64,000 bases of DNA from the NCBI GenBank assembly GCA_021153325.1, contig JAGKTQ010000009.1, positions 1-64,000 on the forward strand. Reading direction: 5' to 3'. Numbering within the stretch: the stretch's first letter is position 1; each line of letters opens with the position of its first letter. Positions 8,560 through 16,145 of this stretch are shown piece by piece. This DNA comes from Lachnospiraceae bacterium (lineage in GTDB: Bacteria; Bacillota; Clostridia; Lachnospirales; Lachnospiraceae). The position numbers and the translations under genes are program-made. Under the pieces are notes generated by a model. The model saw only the letters and a program-made list of their open reading frames with translations. It searched no databases and had not been told where the DNA came from.

Positions 8560-8910
8560 ATGGTAAATGCAGTTATTTTAAGTACCGGGGATAAGATTTT
8601 GAACATTATGAAGGATATGGAAATTAGTATTCAGGAGCTTTCGGGAATGTCGGGAGTTCGTGAGAGTGTCATTATGGACATTCTTGCAGGCGTAAAGGAA
8701 GGGGATATTACTACCCTGTGTAAAATTGCAGACGGGTTAGGTGTATGTGTGCATGAACTTTGCCCGGATGAAGAAAATTATGCGGTTCCTGTGGAAAAGG
8801 ACACACTTGCGAAGCTGATTGTGATTAGCGAGATTAACGGTGTGGACTTGAATGAGCTGATTGACAGTATCTTAAACAGGGGCATTGTTGAAAACGGATT
8901 TTATGACTAA
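8560..8910 (+). CDS. Small HTH (XRE-like) mobile-element protein
   Basis: 116 residues. Residues 10-68 (ILNIMKDMEISIQELSGMSGVRESVIMDILAG...TLCKIADGLGVCVHELCPDE) read as a Cro/CI-type helix-turn-helix domain. The C-terminal 45 residues (KLIVISEINGVDLNELIDSILNRG) are an extra helical segment. Probably an element-encoded regulator. It is tightly linked to the gene before it and followed by a small CGGTGG/CCACCG hairpin (8917-8933) without a T-tract ahead of the helicase-like gene. Confidence 0.65.
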   Translation: MVNAVILSTGDKILNIMKDMEISIQELSGMSGVRESVIMDILAGVKEGDITTLCKIADGLGVCVHELCPDEENYAVPVEKDTLAKLIVISEINGVDLNELIDSILNRGIVENGFYD

Positions 8911-8952
8911 ATAAGGCGGTGGGCATTCCACCGTCAGTTTGGAGGATGGTTG

Positions 8953-11118
8953 ATGTTTACAAAATATCAGATGATTTCTGCCATTGCAGAGGAAACAGCA
9001 GGGCGGATTGTAAAAAATGAAGAGGAGTGGACAAGGTATCTTACCACAGCGGCTAGGCTTTATAAATATCCCTTTGAGGAGCAGATGCTAATCTATGCTC
9101 AAAGACCGGATGCGACAGCCTGTGCTTCCTTGGAAACATGGAATGAGAAGATGAATTGCTGGGTAAACAGGGGAGCAAAGGGTATTGCTCTTTTGGATAC
9201 GGAAAGCGAGCGTCCACGCCTTAAATATGTATTTGATGTATCCGATGTCCATAAGGCAAGAAGAATCGGTAAAGACCCTTATCTGTGGGAAATGCGTGAG
9301 GAACATAAAGAGATTGTCCTAAAACAGCTTGAAAAGACTTATGGAGAAACAGACGCAAACGCACCTTTTGAAAGCAGAATTATGGAGCTTGCACAGAGCA
9401 TTGCTTTTGATACATACGAAGAATTTTTGACGGATATGGATTATGTGAAAGAAGGCAGTTTCTTAGAGGAGCTTGATGATTTTAATGTGGGTGTTATGCT
9501 GCGTGATACGCTTGCATCCAGTATTGCATATACACTTTTATCCAGATGTGGTGCGGATATGGAGCAGTGGGCAGATGAGCTTAATTTTGAGCATATTCAG
9601 AACTTTAATACCATGAAAACTTTATCCGTTATGGGTTCAACCACAACGGAACTGTGTAAACCTGTCTTAATGGAAATCGGCAGAACCATAGGAGCGTATG
9701 ACCGCCAAATTGCCAGACATTATGCTTCGCAGAATGTCTTAAATAAGGCAGTTGAAATGGCGAATGGGGAACAGATTAGACACCAAGGCGTTGAAACGCC
9801 TGAAAAAAATATCAAATTAGGGCTTGCAAATGAGTCAGAATCAGACTATAATGCGTTAAAGCGTGAAAGCGAAATGACGGACAAAGAGAAGGAGGATGTT
9901 GCACATGACAATCACATACGAGAAGAACGGGGATTATCTGATTCCGAATATCATGCCGAACAGGGAGCCGGAGAAGGCACTCACGAAGTACGGACTGATG
10001 AGGAAGAATTATCTGAAGGAGCATCGCAAGGGGATTTACAGCGGCATGGTTCTTTCGGGCGAGCTGAAGGCACATTGTCTGAAGATACAGGAGCAGGCAG
10101 AGGAGAGAATGGAGCTTCTGACAGAACAGATGGCGAAAACAGAGGGGGTGAACGAGGAACTGAAAGCCAAAGACCAGATGAGCTGGGTAGCGAGGATGAA
10201 CAACATCAGACATTCAGTGGAGGAGATGGTTTTGAGCGAGCTGATTTACAGTTAGAGGTCAGCGAAGAATTACATACAGAAAAGCAGGAGTCGGGTCGTG
10301 AGAAAGAAGTATCAGTATCCGGCTCTTTTTCTGTCCCGGATTTTACGGAGGATTTGGGAGAACTTCAAAAAGGTATTTTATGCTCGGATAGATTTCTCAT
10401 TCATAAAAGACCGGAAATTGCCGGATATTTTCAGATGGAGCCTGACAGTATTTTACAGTCGGAATATCTGAAAAATTCCTATCGCATGAATGAATTTACG
10501 GAGATTAATATTGGAGAAGTCAGGGGCGGTTATCGTGCCGATGAGGATGGAATTACCTTGTGGAAGGGAAATTATCTTACCCGTGAAGCAGAGTGCAGAC
10601 TGACTTGGGAGGAAGCAAGATATTGGGTTAATTCCTATATGGAGGATGGAACCTATCTTTTGCCCGGCGAAGTGGCAGAACGTATTGAAACGGACGGAAT
10701 GTTTCAGCAGATGGATTTGTTTACCATGTTTTCGGAGCAGGTAGGCAATGTTGCTATGAAGCAGATAGAAGAACCAAGTAGTATTATGCCTCTTGGATTT
10801 ACCCTGCCGGAAAAAGAACTGGATGCCATATTCCGTACAGGTGGCGGCAGAGAGGACAGCAGAAAGCGTATTTATGCAAAATATCAGCAGAGAAAGACAC
10901 CGAAGGAAATGGAAGCATTTTTACGCAAGGAATATGCTACCACAGGCAAAGGCTTTGAGATAGACGGAAAGCAGATAGCGGTATGGTTTGATGAAAGCGG
11001 TATGCGTGTAGGCTATGGCACATCGGCAACAGAGCAGCCACTTGTAAAAATGGACTGGAAAGAGATTGAAAGCCATATCCGAAGGCAGGTGGAGAACGGT
11101 ACTTATATACGGTCTTAA
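8953..11118 (+). CDS. Truncated helicase-like mobile-element protein (N-terminal region only)
   Basis: 721 residues corresponding to the front of the very large helicase/antirestriction-type proteins of Tn1549-like elements, which usually run well past 1500 residues. Recognisable parts are the start region (EEWTRYLTTAARLYKYPFEEQMLIYAQRPDATACASLETWN), a polar linker at about residues 318-434, and a second domain with FRTGGGREDSRKRIYAKYQQRKTPKEMEAFLRKEYATTGKG. The expected helicase motifs are missing: the frame stops right at the join to the SOS cassette. The linker is the region that encodes tnpV in another frame. GGAGG at 8941-8945 supports the ATG at 8953 over a TTG at 8950. Confidence 0.7.
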   Translation: MFTKYQMISAIAEETAGRIVKNEEEWTRYLTTAARLYKYPFEEQMLIYAQRPDATACASLETWNEKMNCWVNRGAKGIALLDTESERPRLKYVFDVSDVHKARRIGKDPYLWEMREEHKEIVLKQLEKTYGETDANAPFESRIMELAQSIAFDTYEEFLTDMDYVKEGSFLEELDDFNVGVMLRDTLASSIAYTLLSRCGADMEQWADELNFEHIQNFNTMKTLSVMGSTTTELCKPVLMEIGRTIGAYDRQIARHYASQNVLNKAVEMANGEQIRHQGVETPEKNIKLGLANESESDYNALKRESEMTDKEKEDVAHDNHIREERGLSDSEYHAEQGAGEGTHEVRTDEEELSEGASQGDLQRHGSFGRAEGTLSEDTGAGRGENGASDRTDGENRGGERGTESQRPDELGSEDEQHQTFSGGDGFERADLQLEVSEELHTEKQESGREKEVSVSGSFSVPDFTEDLGELQKGILCSDRFLIHKRPEIAGYFQMEPDSILQSEYLKNSYRMNEFTEINIGEVRGGYRADEDGITLWKGNYLTREAECRLTWEEARYWVNSYMEDGTYLLPGEVAERIETDGMFQQMDLFTMFSEQVGNVAMKQIEEPSSIMPLGFTLPEKELDAIFRTGGGREDSRKRIYAKYQQRKTPKEMEAFLRKEYATTGKGFEIDGKQIAVWFDESGMRVGYGTSATEQPLVKMDWKEIESHIRRQVENGTYIRS
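9905..10255 (+). CDS. tnpV: TnpV, nested within the helicase-like gene in a different frame
   Basis: 116-residue protein matching the transposon-encoded TnpV family (TITYEKNGDYLIPNIMP, KYGLMRKNYLKEHRKG, MSWVARMNNIRHSVEEMVLSELIY). It lies wholly inside the helicase-like gene, one frame over. A full AAGGAGG at 9889-9895 lies 9 nt before the ATG at 9905, strong evidence that it is translated independently. An in-frame ATG at 9896 abuts the AGGAGG and is unlikely. The role of TnpV is not known. Confidence 0.8.
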   Translation: MTITYEKNGDYLIPNIMPNREPEKALTKYGLMRKNYLKEHRKGIYSGMVLSGELKAHCLKIQEQAEERMELLTEQMAKTEGVNEELKAKDQMSWVARMNNIRHSVEEMVLSELIYS

Positions 11119-11816
11119 TTCAGAACCCGACCAAAAATCTTAAAGGAGCTATCGTCAGTAACCTTAATAGGCTCATATTTGCTATTAAGAGATACGAGGT
11201 ATACTCCGTCCTTATCATCCTTAAGCTGTTTGCAATAGGTCATACTGTCAAGGTAGAAGATACCAATTTCTCCATTACTCAAGGAATTCGTCTGCTGTAC
11301 CCATACAGCTTGATTGTCATGATAGCGAGGTTCCATACTGTCACCGTTTAGAGCCAGTCCGAAGTCTGCTTCTTCCGGAACATCTTCGCCCACTTCTATG
11401 ATTTCAAAGTTTTCATCATCCAGAAATTCACCGGTACCGGCAGATGCTGCCAAAGTGGACCATTTCATAGGTCTGCGGAATGGAATAATGGTAGCTTCCT
11501 GCTTTTGGAACTGTTCAGAGAGCAGGAGCAGTCCGATGTATTCCAAAGCTTTTGCTTTTCCTTCTTCATTGAGCTTCGCTAACGGGTCATCCGGATTAAA
11601 GCCGATGAACTCATTATAAATATCTGTAATGCCAAGTATTTTGCACAGGGCAAGAAACTGATGCGCATTTGGATAGCTACAATCTTTTTCCCATGCACTG
11701 ACAGCTGCATTCGATACATTGATTCCGTAGTTGCGGAGCTTCTCTGATACATCTATCTGTGACATTTTCTTAGCTTTTCTGTAGGTGGCGAGTGTAACGC
11801 CGATTTTCTTTTCCAT
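11115..11816 (-). CDS. XRE-S24 repressor (CI/LexA-like, self-cleaving)
   Basis: 233 residues: HTH domain at the N-terminus (RKAKKMSQIDVSEKLRNYGINVSNAAVSAWEKD) and an S24/LexA-type protease domain. The self-cleavage site is Ala126-Gly127 (AASAGTGE), the nucleophile Ser160 (GDSMEP) and the base Lys196 (TYCKQL). It should repress neighbouring promoters until RecA-stimulated autocleavage. Transcribed divergently from the Y-family polymerase gene, the usual layout of an SOS-controlled mutasome cassette. Its 3' end overlaps the last bases of the truncated helicase-like gene, marking the left join of the cassette. Confidence 0.88.
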   Translation of the reverse strand: MEKKIGVTLATYRKAKKMSQIDVSEKLRNYGINVSNAAVSAWEKDCSYPNAHQFLALCKILGITDIYNEFIGFNPDDPLAKLNEEGKAKALEYIGLLLLSEQFQKQEATIIPFRRPMKWSTLAASAGTGEFLDDENFEIIEVGEDVPEEADFGLALNGDSMEPRYHDNQAVWVQQTNSLSNGEIGIFYLDSMTYCKQLKDDKDGVYLVSLNSKYEPIKVTDDSSFKIFGRVLN

Positions 11817-11844
11817 AGTGTACCTCCATAGTGCTTTCCACTGT

Positions 11845-11864
11845 TCATAATCAGCTCATAATCA
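11845..11864. promoter_or_regulatory. Candidate operator, tandem TCATAATCA
   Basis: Two identical 9-mers TCATAATCA (11845-11853 and 11856-11864), start-to-start 11 bp, i.e. about one helical turn, between the S24 repressor and the polymerase gene. A related AATGATATATGATT sequence follows. The position suits the operator of the adjacent repressor; binding is inferred. Confidence 0.45.
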
Positions 11865-12033
11865 AATGATATATGATTCAAAAATATTTTTCAAGAGAAA
11901 ATCAATAAAAAATTGAATTGGTACAAATTTTTCCGTTGATTTCAATCGGACTTTGATTTATTCTATATCTTGCGAGGACGGTTTGATACCGTGCTATGGA
12001 GGAAATGAGACCGGTATGGAGGAGGTGGAAGGG

Positions 12034-13290
12034 ATGAAGGACAGAGCAATTTTACATGCGGATATCAACTGTTGCTACGCGGCGATTGAGCATCTGCATC
12101 ATCCGGAGTTAGCCGGGAAGCCTTTGGCAGTAGGAGGAGACCCCGAAGCGAGACATGGAATTGTTTTGACAGCTGACTACATTGCCAAGAAACACGGTGT
12201 GAAGACAGGCATGGCACTCTGGCAGGCAAAGCAGGTTTGTCCGGAAATCAATTTTATTTCCCCGAGAATGGACTTATACCTTCGGTTTTCCAAGATGGCG
12301 CATGAGATTTACGGAGAGTATACCGATTTACAGGAAGCCTATGGGATTGATGAAAGTTGGTTGGATGTTACAGATAGCGTGAATATCAAAGGAGATGGCT
12401 ACAAGATTGCTCAGGAAATCAGTAATCGCATGAAGTCAGAGCTTGGAATCACGGTAAGTATCGGTGTGTCATTTAACAAGATATACGCAAAGCTTGGCTC
12501 TGATTATAAGAAGCCGGATGCGATAACGACGATGTACCGGGATGAGTTCCAAAGGAAAGCGTGGGTGCTGCCTGCATCCGATTTGCTTTATGTGGGATAT
12601 GTGGGACGCAGTACATCTGCGAAGTTGCAGAAATTAGGCATCAGAACTATCGGAGATTTGGCAAGGACGGATGAAAAGATTCTGCATTCGCAACTTGGCA
12701 AGATGGGAGATATCCTATGGGCGTTTGCGAACGGTTATGATGATTCGCCGGTAAAGTATGGGGATGCACATGCTCCGATTAAATCCATCGGTAACAGTAC
12801 TACAACGCCGAGAGATTTGGTAGATGAGCAGGATGTAAAGATTGTTCTCACGATATTAGCTGAGAGTGTAGCTACAAGGCTACGGGAAAATGGTTTTAAG
12901 TGCCGTGTGGTAGAAATCAGTGTCCGGGATAATGAGCTGTTTTCGTTTACCAGACAAAGGAAAATCGACCATGCTACCAATGTGACCAGAGAGATAGCAG
13001 AGGAAGCATTTCGGTTATTTCAGGAGAATTACAACTGGCAGAAACCGATTCGAAGCGTAGGCGTGAGAGGAGCCGACCTTGTAAATGATACTTATTGGGA
13101 GCAGATTGATTTGTTCACAAGCGTAGAGTTTAGAGAGAAGCAGATGAAGGTGGATACTGCGGTGGATGATATTCGTCGCCGGTTCGGATTCTACAGCGTA
13201 CAGCGAGGGCTTATGTATTTTGATAAGATGTTGTCCTCTGTGGATGCGAAAGCAGAGCATACGGTTCACCCTCATGGCTACTTCGGATAA
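12034..13290 (+). CDS. Y-family DNA polymerase (DinB/UmuC-like)
   Basis: 418-residue translesion polymerase. The palm carboxylates are visible: D10 in ILHADINCCYAAIE, and D106-E107 in YGIDESW. Thumb (HhH) and little-finger domains follow (KIYAKLGSDYKKPDAIT, RTIGDLARTDE). The frame is open from a TTG at 11953, but AGGAGGTGG at 12020-12028 and the family start point favour the ATG at 12034. It sits opposite the S24 repressor and before a LexA-type HTH gene, so SOS induction is likely. It resembles the polymerases of Firmicutes mobile elements rather than the housekeeping DinB. Confidence 0.9.
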   Translation: MKDRAILHADINCCYAAIEHLHHPELAGKPLAVGGDPEARHGIVLTADYIAKKHGVKTGMALWQAKQVCPEINFISPRMDLYLRFSKMAHEIYGEYTDLQEAYGIDESWLDVTDSVNIKGDGYKIAQEISNRMKSELGITVSIGVSFNKIYAKLGSDYKKPDAITTMYRDEFQRKAWVLPASDLLYVGYVGRSTSAKLQKLGIRTIGDLARTDEKILHSQLGKMGDILWAFANGYDDSPVKYGDAHAPIKSIGNSTTTPRDLVDEQDVKIVLTILAESVATRLRENGFKCRVVEISVRDNELFSFTRQRKIDHATNVTREIAEEAFRLFQENYNWQKPIRSVGVRGADLVNDTYWEQIDLFTSVEFREKQMKVDTAVDDIRRRFGFYSVQRGLMYFDKMLSSVDAKAEHTVHPHGYFG

Positions 13291-13307
13291 GAATGGAGGT
13301 TTGGTGC

Positions 13308-13502
13308 ATGGCAAATAGAGGACAGATTATGACGGATAAGGACAGGGAGATGTACAATATTATTATGCTGTATATTGCTCAAAACGGATATTCTCCGACG
13401 ATAAGAGAGTTGTGTAAAATGTCCGGATTACGTTCTACAGCTACGGTTCATAGCAGATTAAAGAAACTGGAGAGTCTTGGTAAGATGCATGTACCAATGT
13501 GA
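13308..13502 (+). CDS. LexA-type DNA-binding domain protein, probably truncated
   Basis: 64 residues holding only the LexA winged-helix domain: YNIIMLYIAQNGYSPTIRELCKMSGLRSTATVHSRLKKLESLG. No peptidase part follows; the frame ends four residues after the second recognition helix at the recombinase join (ATGTGA). Short LexA-domain proteins do occur in mobile elements, but the abrupt end next to a 5'-truncated recombinase suggests the tail was lost. GGAGG at 13296-13300 supports the ATG at 13308. Confidence 0.65.
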   Translation: MANRGQIMTDKDREMYNIIMLYIAQNGYSPTIRELCKMSGLRSTATVHSRLKKLESLGKMHVPM

Positions 13503-14059
13503 GAGATAAATTGCAGATTGCACTTATGGCTGAAACCGGAATGCGGGCAGGAGAACTGCTTGGAATACATTATGATGAGGACATAAATCTGGACGATAAG
13601 ACCATTCAGATTCGATTCCGTGAAAGAAATCAGAATGACGCAAGGGCAAAGAACCGTGAAAATCGCACCGTACTAATGAGTGATTCAGTGTATAAATTAT
13701 TGCTGGAGTATATGGCGAATTATGCGGATGCCTTGAAAAAACATAAGTATTTGTTTATCAATTTGCAGGGAAACAAAGAGGGCGATGTAGAATTTATGAG
13801 CTCATTGCAGGCGACCTTCAGACGTTTGGAGGAGAAAACCGGTATCTATGCAAGACCTCATATGTTGCGACATTATTTTGCGCAATCCAGACTGGATGCC
13901 GGCTGGAAGTTGCCGATGATAGCAAATGCCTTAGGACACAAGGATACCAGAACTACGGAATTGTATTTGAGGATACCTGAGAATGAGCGATTAGTGGCAT
14001 CGAAGGAATATTTTGAGATGTATGGGTCGCTTATAGATGAAGAGGAAATGAGTCTGTAG
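13499..14059 (+). pseudogene. Tyrosine recombinase/integrase, catalytic domain only
   Basis: 186 codons from a GTG. All catalytic positions of the tyrosine recombinase family can be seen: R16 (GMRAGELLG), H121-x-x-R124 (HMLRH), H147 (ALGHKD) and nucleophile Y156 (TTELYLRI). The N-terminal core-binding domain is absent; the frame begins at the helix that normally follows it. The start overlaps the LexA-like stop within ATGTGA with no separate ribosome-binding site. Most likely a deletion product in which an integrase lost its head. A catalytic-domain-only protein is not expected to recombine DNA. Confidence 0.75.
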
Positions 14060-14098
14060 ACGCAAATAGGATGTTTTTAGTATGGGGAGATTGTTTCT

Positions 14099-14136
14099 AA
14101 AAGATATTTTGGTAAAAATATACCGAAATATCTTTT
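14099..14136. repeat. Inverted repeat upstream of the first DUF4143 promoter
   Basis: AAAAGATATTTTGGTA (14099-14114) against TACCGAAATATCTTTT (14121-14136), one mismatch, 6-nt loop. The right arm recurs after the promoter (14195-14210). Probably an operator; alternatively the terminator of the recombinase gene. Confidence 0.6.
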
Positions 14137-14143
14137 GGAACGC

Positions 14144-14172
14144 TTGAAATAAATCCAGTTGCGATGTATAAT
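14144..14172 (+). promoter_or_regulatory. Promoter of the first DUF4143 ATPase gene
   Basis: TTGAAA (14144-14149), 17-nt spacer, TATAAT (14167-14172). It is bracketed by two copies of ACCGAAATATCTTTT (14122-14136 and 14196-14210), the second ending exactly at the AGGAG ribosome-binding site. Confidence 0.75.
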
Positions 14173-14194
14173 AGAAGAAATTTTAGTAAAAACT

Positions 14195-14210
14195 AACCGA
14201 AATATCTTTT
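14195..14210 (+). repeat. Second copy of the ACCGAAATATCTTTT repeat
   Basis: AACCGAAATATCTTTT lies between promoter and ribosome-binding site and repeats the arm at 14122-14136. The start-to-start distance is 74 bp. In the leader RNA it directly precedes AGGAG, so it could serve as a DNA operator or an RNA element. Confidence 0.6.
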
Positions 14211-14226
14211 AGGAGTGAGAAGCATT

Positions 14227-15486
14227 ATGGAAAAAGAGATAAAAAGAGACTATTACCTGGACCAACTGATAAAAAGGAAGAATAACGGTTTAATAAAAAT
14301 AGTGACCGGTATCAGGAGATGCGGAAAATCTTATCTGTTACGTACCATATTTAAGAACCATCTCATAGAAAGTGGAGTGGACGAGGCTCATATCATTGAG
14401 ATGGCATTTGATTTATATGATAATATAGAGTATAGAGACCCTAAAGTGTTTTATCCATGGGCGAAGGAGCAAATAAAGGATGATGGCTCATATTATTTCC
14501 TTTTGGATGAAGTGCAGCTGCTTGATGAATTTGTAAGCGTATTAAATGGGCTTGCGGATAAGAAAAACTGTGATGTGTTTGTCACCGGAAGTAATGCCAA
14601 ATTTTTGTCGAGAGATATAGCTACCGAGTTTGGAGGCAGAGGGGATGAAGTGCATATGTATCCCTTGAGTTTTTCTGAATTTATGTCAGTATATGAGGGC
14701 AACCGATATGACGGATGGAATGAATACATTACTTATGGCGGTATTCCGCTTGTTGTTTTAGCTGAGACGGAAGAACAGAAAATGGCTATTCTTGATAACC
14801 TATTCAAGGAAACCTACATCAGTGACATAGTGAAGAGAAACAAAATCAGAAATGTAGGAGAGATGGAAGCACTGTTGGATATTCTTTCCTCTGCAATTGG
14901 AGCACTTACAAATCCGAATAAGCTTCAAAAGACTTTTAAGAGCGTGAACCGTTCAAAGATTACAGCTACTACCATCACAAAATACATTGAGTATTTAGAG
15001 GATGCATTCTTAATTGAGGAAGCCGTAAGGTATGACATAAAGGGCAAGTCTTATATTGGTACGCCTTTGAAATATTACTTTATGGACATGGGGCTTAGAA
15101 ATGCACGTATCAATTACAGACAGATTGAGGTGACTCACTCTATGGAGAATGTTATTTATAATGAGCTTAGAAAGAGGGGATTCAGCGTTGATGTAGGAAA
15201 TCTTACCATACTGGAGAGCGGAAAGGATGGCAAGGCTGTAAAGAAGCAGTTAGAAGTAGACTTTATATGCAATAAAGGTTCTAAGAAGTATTACATTCAG
15301 TCAGCATACCAGCTTGGTACAGAGGAAAAATTAGCACAGGAAATCAGACCATTCCTCAAAATAAATGACTCCTTTAAAAAGATTGTCATTACCTCCGATA
15401 CACCAAAGCCGTGTTATACGGATGAAGGAATTTTAATGATGAATGTGTATGATTTCTTATTAAACCCGGAACTGATGGATTTATAG
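14227..15486 (+). CDS. AAA-type ATPase with C-terminal DUF4143 domain (copy 1)
   Basis: 419 residues. The N-terminal ATPase has a Walker A at 28-35 (GIRRCGKS), a Walker B-like YYFLLDEVQLL and the sensor-type FVTGSNAKFLS. A C-terminal DUF4143 domain (PLKYYFMDMGLRNARINYRQIE, ending in a nuclease-fold-like VDFICNKGSKKYYIQSAYQLG strand pair) follows. The family is widespread and its role is not established. A clear paralogue lies at 20452-21747 outside the mobile region. AGGAG at 14211-14215 fits the ATG at 14227; an earlier GTG at 14215 overlaps it. A terminator-like hairpin follows the stop. Confidence 0.85.
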   Translation: MEKEIKRDYYLDQLIKRKNNGLIKIVTGIRRCGKSYLLRTIFKNHLIESGVDEAHIIEMAFDLYDNIEYRDPKVFYPWAKEQIKDDGSYYFLLDEVQLLDEFVSVLNGLADKKNCDVFVTGSNAKFLSRDIATEFGGRGDEVHMYPLSFSEFMSVYEGNRYDGWNEYITYGGIPLVVLAETEEQKMAILDNLFKETYISDIVKRNKIRNVGEMEALLDILSSAIGALTNPNKLQKTFKSVNRSKITATTITKYIEYLEDAFLIEEAVRYDIKGKSYIGTPLKYYFMDMGLRNARINYRQIEVTHSMENVIYNELRKRGFSVDVGNLTILESGKDGKAVKKQLEVDFICNKGSKKYYIQSAYQLGTEEKLAQEIRPFLKINDSFKKIVITSDTPKPCYTDEGILMMNVYDFLLNPELMDL

Positions 15487-15491
15487 AAACT

Positions 15492-15529
15492 GACCGTTAT
15501 TAGAGAAATCTGATAGCGGTTTTCTTTTT
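15492..15529 (+). terminator. Terminator after the first DUF4143 ATPase gene
   Basis: ACCGTTATTAG against CTGATAGCGGT (with mismatches), followed by TTTTCTTTTTG. Confidence 0.55.
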
Positions 15530-15530
15530 G

Positions 15531-15573
15531 CCCAAAAGTCGATGCTACATCGACAAGCAGTCCATGTTTTGGG
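15531..15573. other. Nested stem-loop element
   Basis: Outer arms CCCAAAA (15531-15537) and TTTTGGG (15567-15573) enclose a perfect GTCGATG-CTA-CATCGAC hairpin (15538-15554) and a 12-nt unpaired segment. It starts right after the terminator T-tract and lies in the leader of the following gene. Function unknown; it could be a structured leader RNA or a recombination site. Confidence 0.45.
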
Positions 15574-15639
15574 ATTTTAAAAAATCCATAGAACGCCGTA
15601 GAATAGTATCTGTAAGGAAGAGCAAAACCGGTTTCGCTG

Positions 15640-16050
15640 ATGCTTACGTCAAATTCAGTTAAGGAGGATAGAGGATATGCTGCGGCTGTGGATGTTTTGG
15701 TAGATGTAGGAGTACTGACGAAGGCAAAGGCAGAGGAATGGAGATTTGGGAAAATTCCATATCTGGAGGCTGCTTGTAGCTGCAATCTGCGACAGTTAAA
15801 CCTAATATTAAGAGAGATGCGAGTGTATTCTGAAAAGTCAGGATATAAGCCTTCGTTCTGCTACTATAAAAGATGGGGAACGAAGAAGAAAAACGGGCAG
15901 GGCAAGAAGCCGGTTATACCATTGCGCTTCAGTAAAAGTGGAAATGAATCGTTGGAAAAAACATATGCAACACATTATGTAAAAAAGGAATTTTTTTCAA
16001 TAAAGGATGAAAGTACCTTTTTTGAGGAAAAAGAAAATTTTACAGACTGA
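15640..16050 (+). CDS. Conserved hypothetical accessory-region protein
   Basis: 136 residues, basic, no membrane segment. It carries EEWRFGKIPYLEAACSCNLRQLNLILREMR and a C-terminal PLRFSKSGNESLEKTYATHYV segment, a pattern I recognise from small proteins near mobile elements but without known function. The N-terminus may be shortened: a strong AAGGAGG lies inside the frame at 15661-15667 but serves no in-frame ATG, while the ATG at 15640 has only a distant AAGGAAG. A member with an altered 5' end is therefore possible. Confidence 0.5.
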   Translation: MLTSNSVKEDRGYAAAVDVLVDVGVLTKAKAEEWRFGKIPYLEAACSCNLRQLNLILREMRVYSEKSGYKPSFCYYKRWGTKKKNGQGKKPVIPLRFSKSGNESLEKTYATHYVKKEFFSIKDESTFFEEKENFTD

Positions 16051-16059
16051 TAATTAGGA

Positions 16060-16087
16060 TTGACGCATTTGTGTTTTGTGGTATAAT
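16060..16087 (+). promoter_or_regulatory. Promoter of the AbiE-type operon
   Basis: TTGACG (16060-16065), 16-nt spacer, TATAAT (16082-16087). The operator-like inverted repeat begins at the last base of the -10. Confidence 0.75.
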
Positions 16088-16133
16088 TTAATTAAAATCC
16101 GTAAAAAATAGAAAAATACGGATTTTAATTAAA
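16087..16133. promoter_or_regulatory. Large operator-like inverted repeat of the AbiE-type operon
   Basis: Perfect 17-bp arms, TTTAATTAAAATCCGTA (16087-16103) and TACGGATTTTAATTAAA (16117-16133), around 13 nt. It runs from the -10 end across the expected transcription start to the AGAGGTG ribosome-binding site. AbiEi-type antitoxins are known to repress their operon by binding inverted repeats, so this is the natural operator; the RNA could also fold over the ribosome-binding site. Confidence 0.75.
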
Positions 16134-16145
16134 AGAGGTGATTGT

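Larger units (their letters stand above)
4321..11114 (+). mobile_element. Remnant of a Tn1549-like integrative/mobilisable element
   Basis: Consecutive genes typical of Tn1549-like elements of gut Clostridia: DUF3847 protein, MobA/MobL relaxase, TnpW, topoisomerase III (3' part only), RelBE-type pair, two small element proteins, and a helicase-like protein with nested TnpV. No coupling ATPase, VirB4, VirB6 or complete integrase is present, and topB and the helicase-like gene are cut. It is therefore read as a deleted, non-autonomous remnant. Boundaries are approximate: the left follows the last chromosomal gene and the right is the join to the SOS cassette. Confidence 0.65.
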
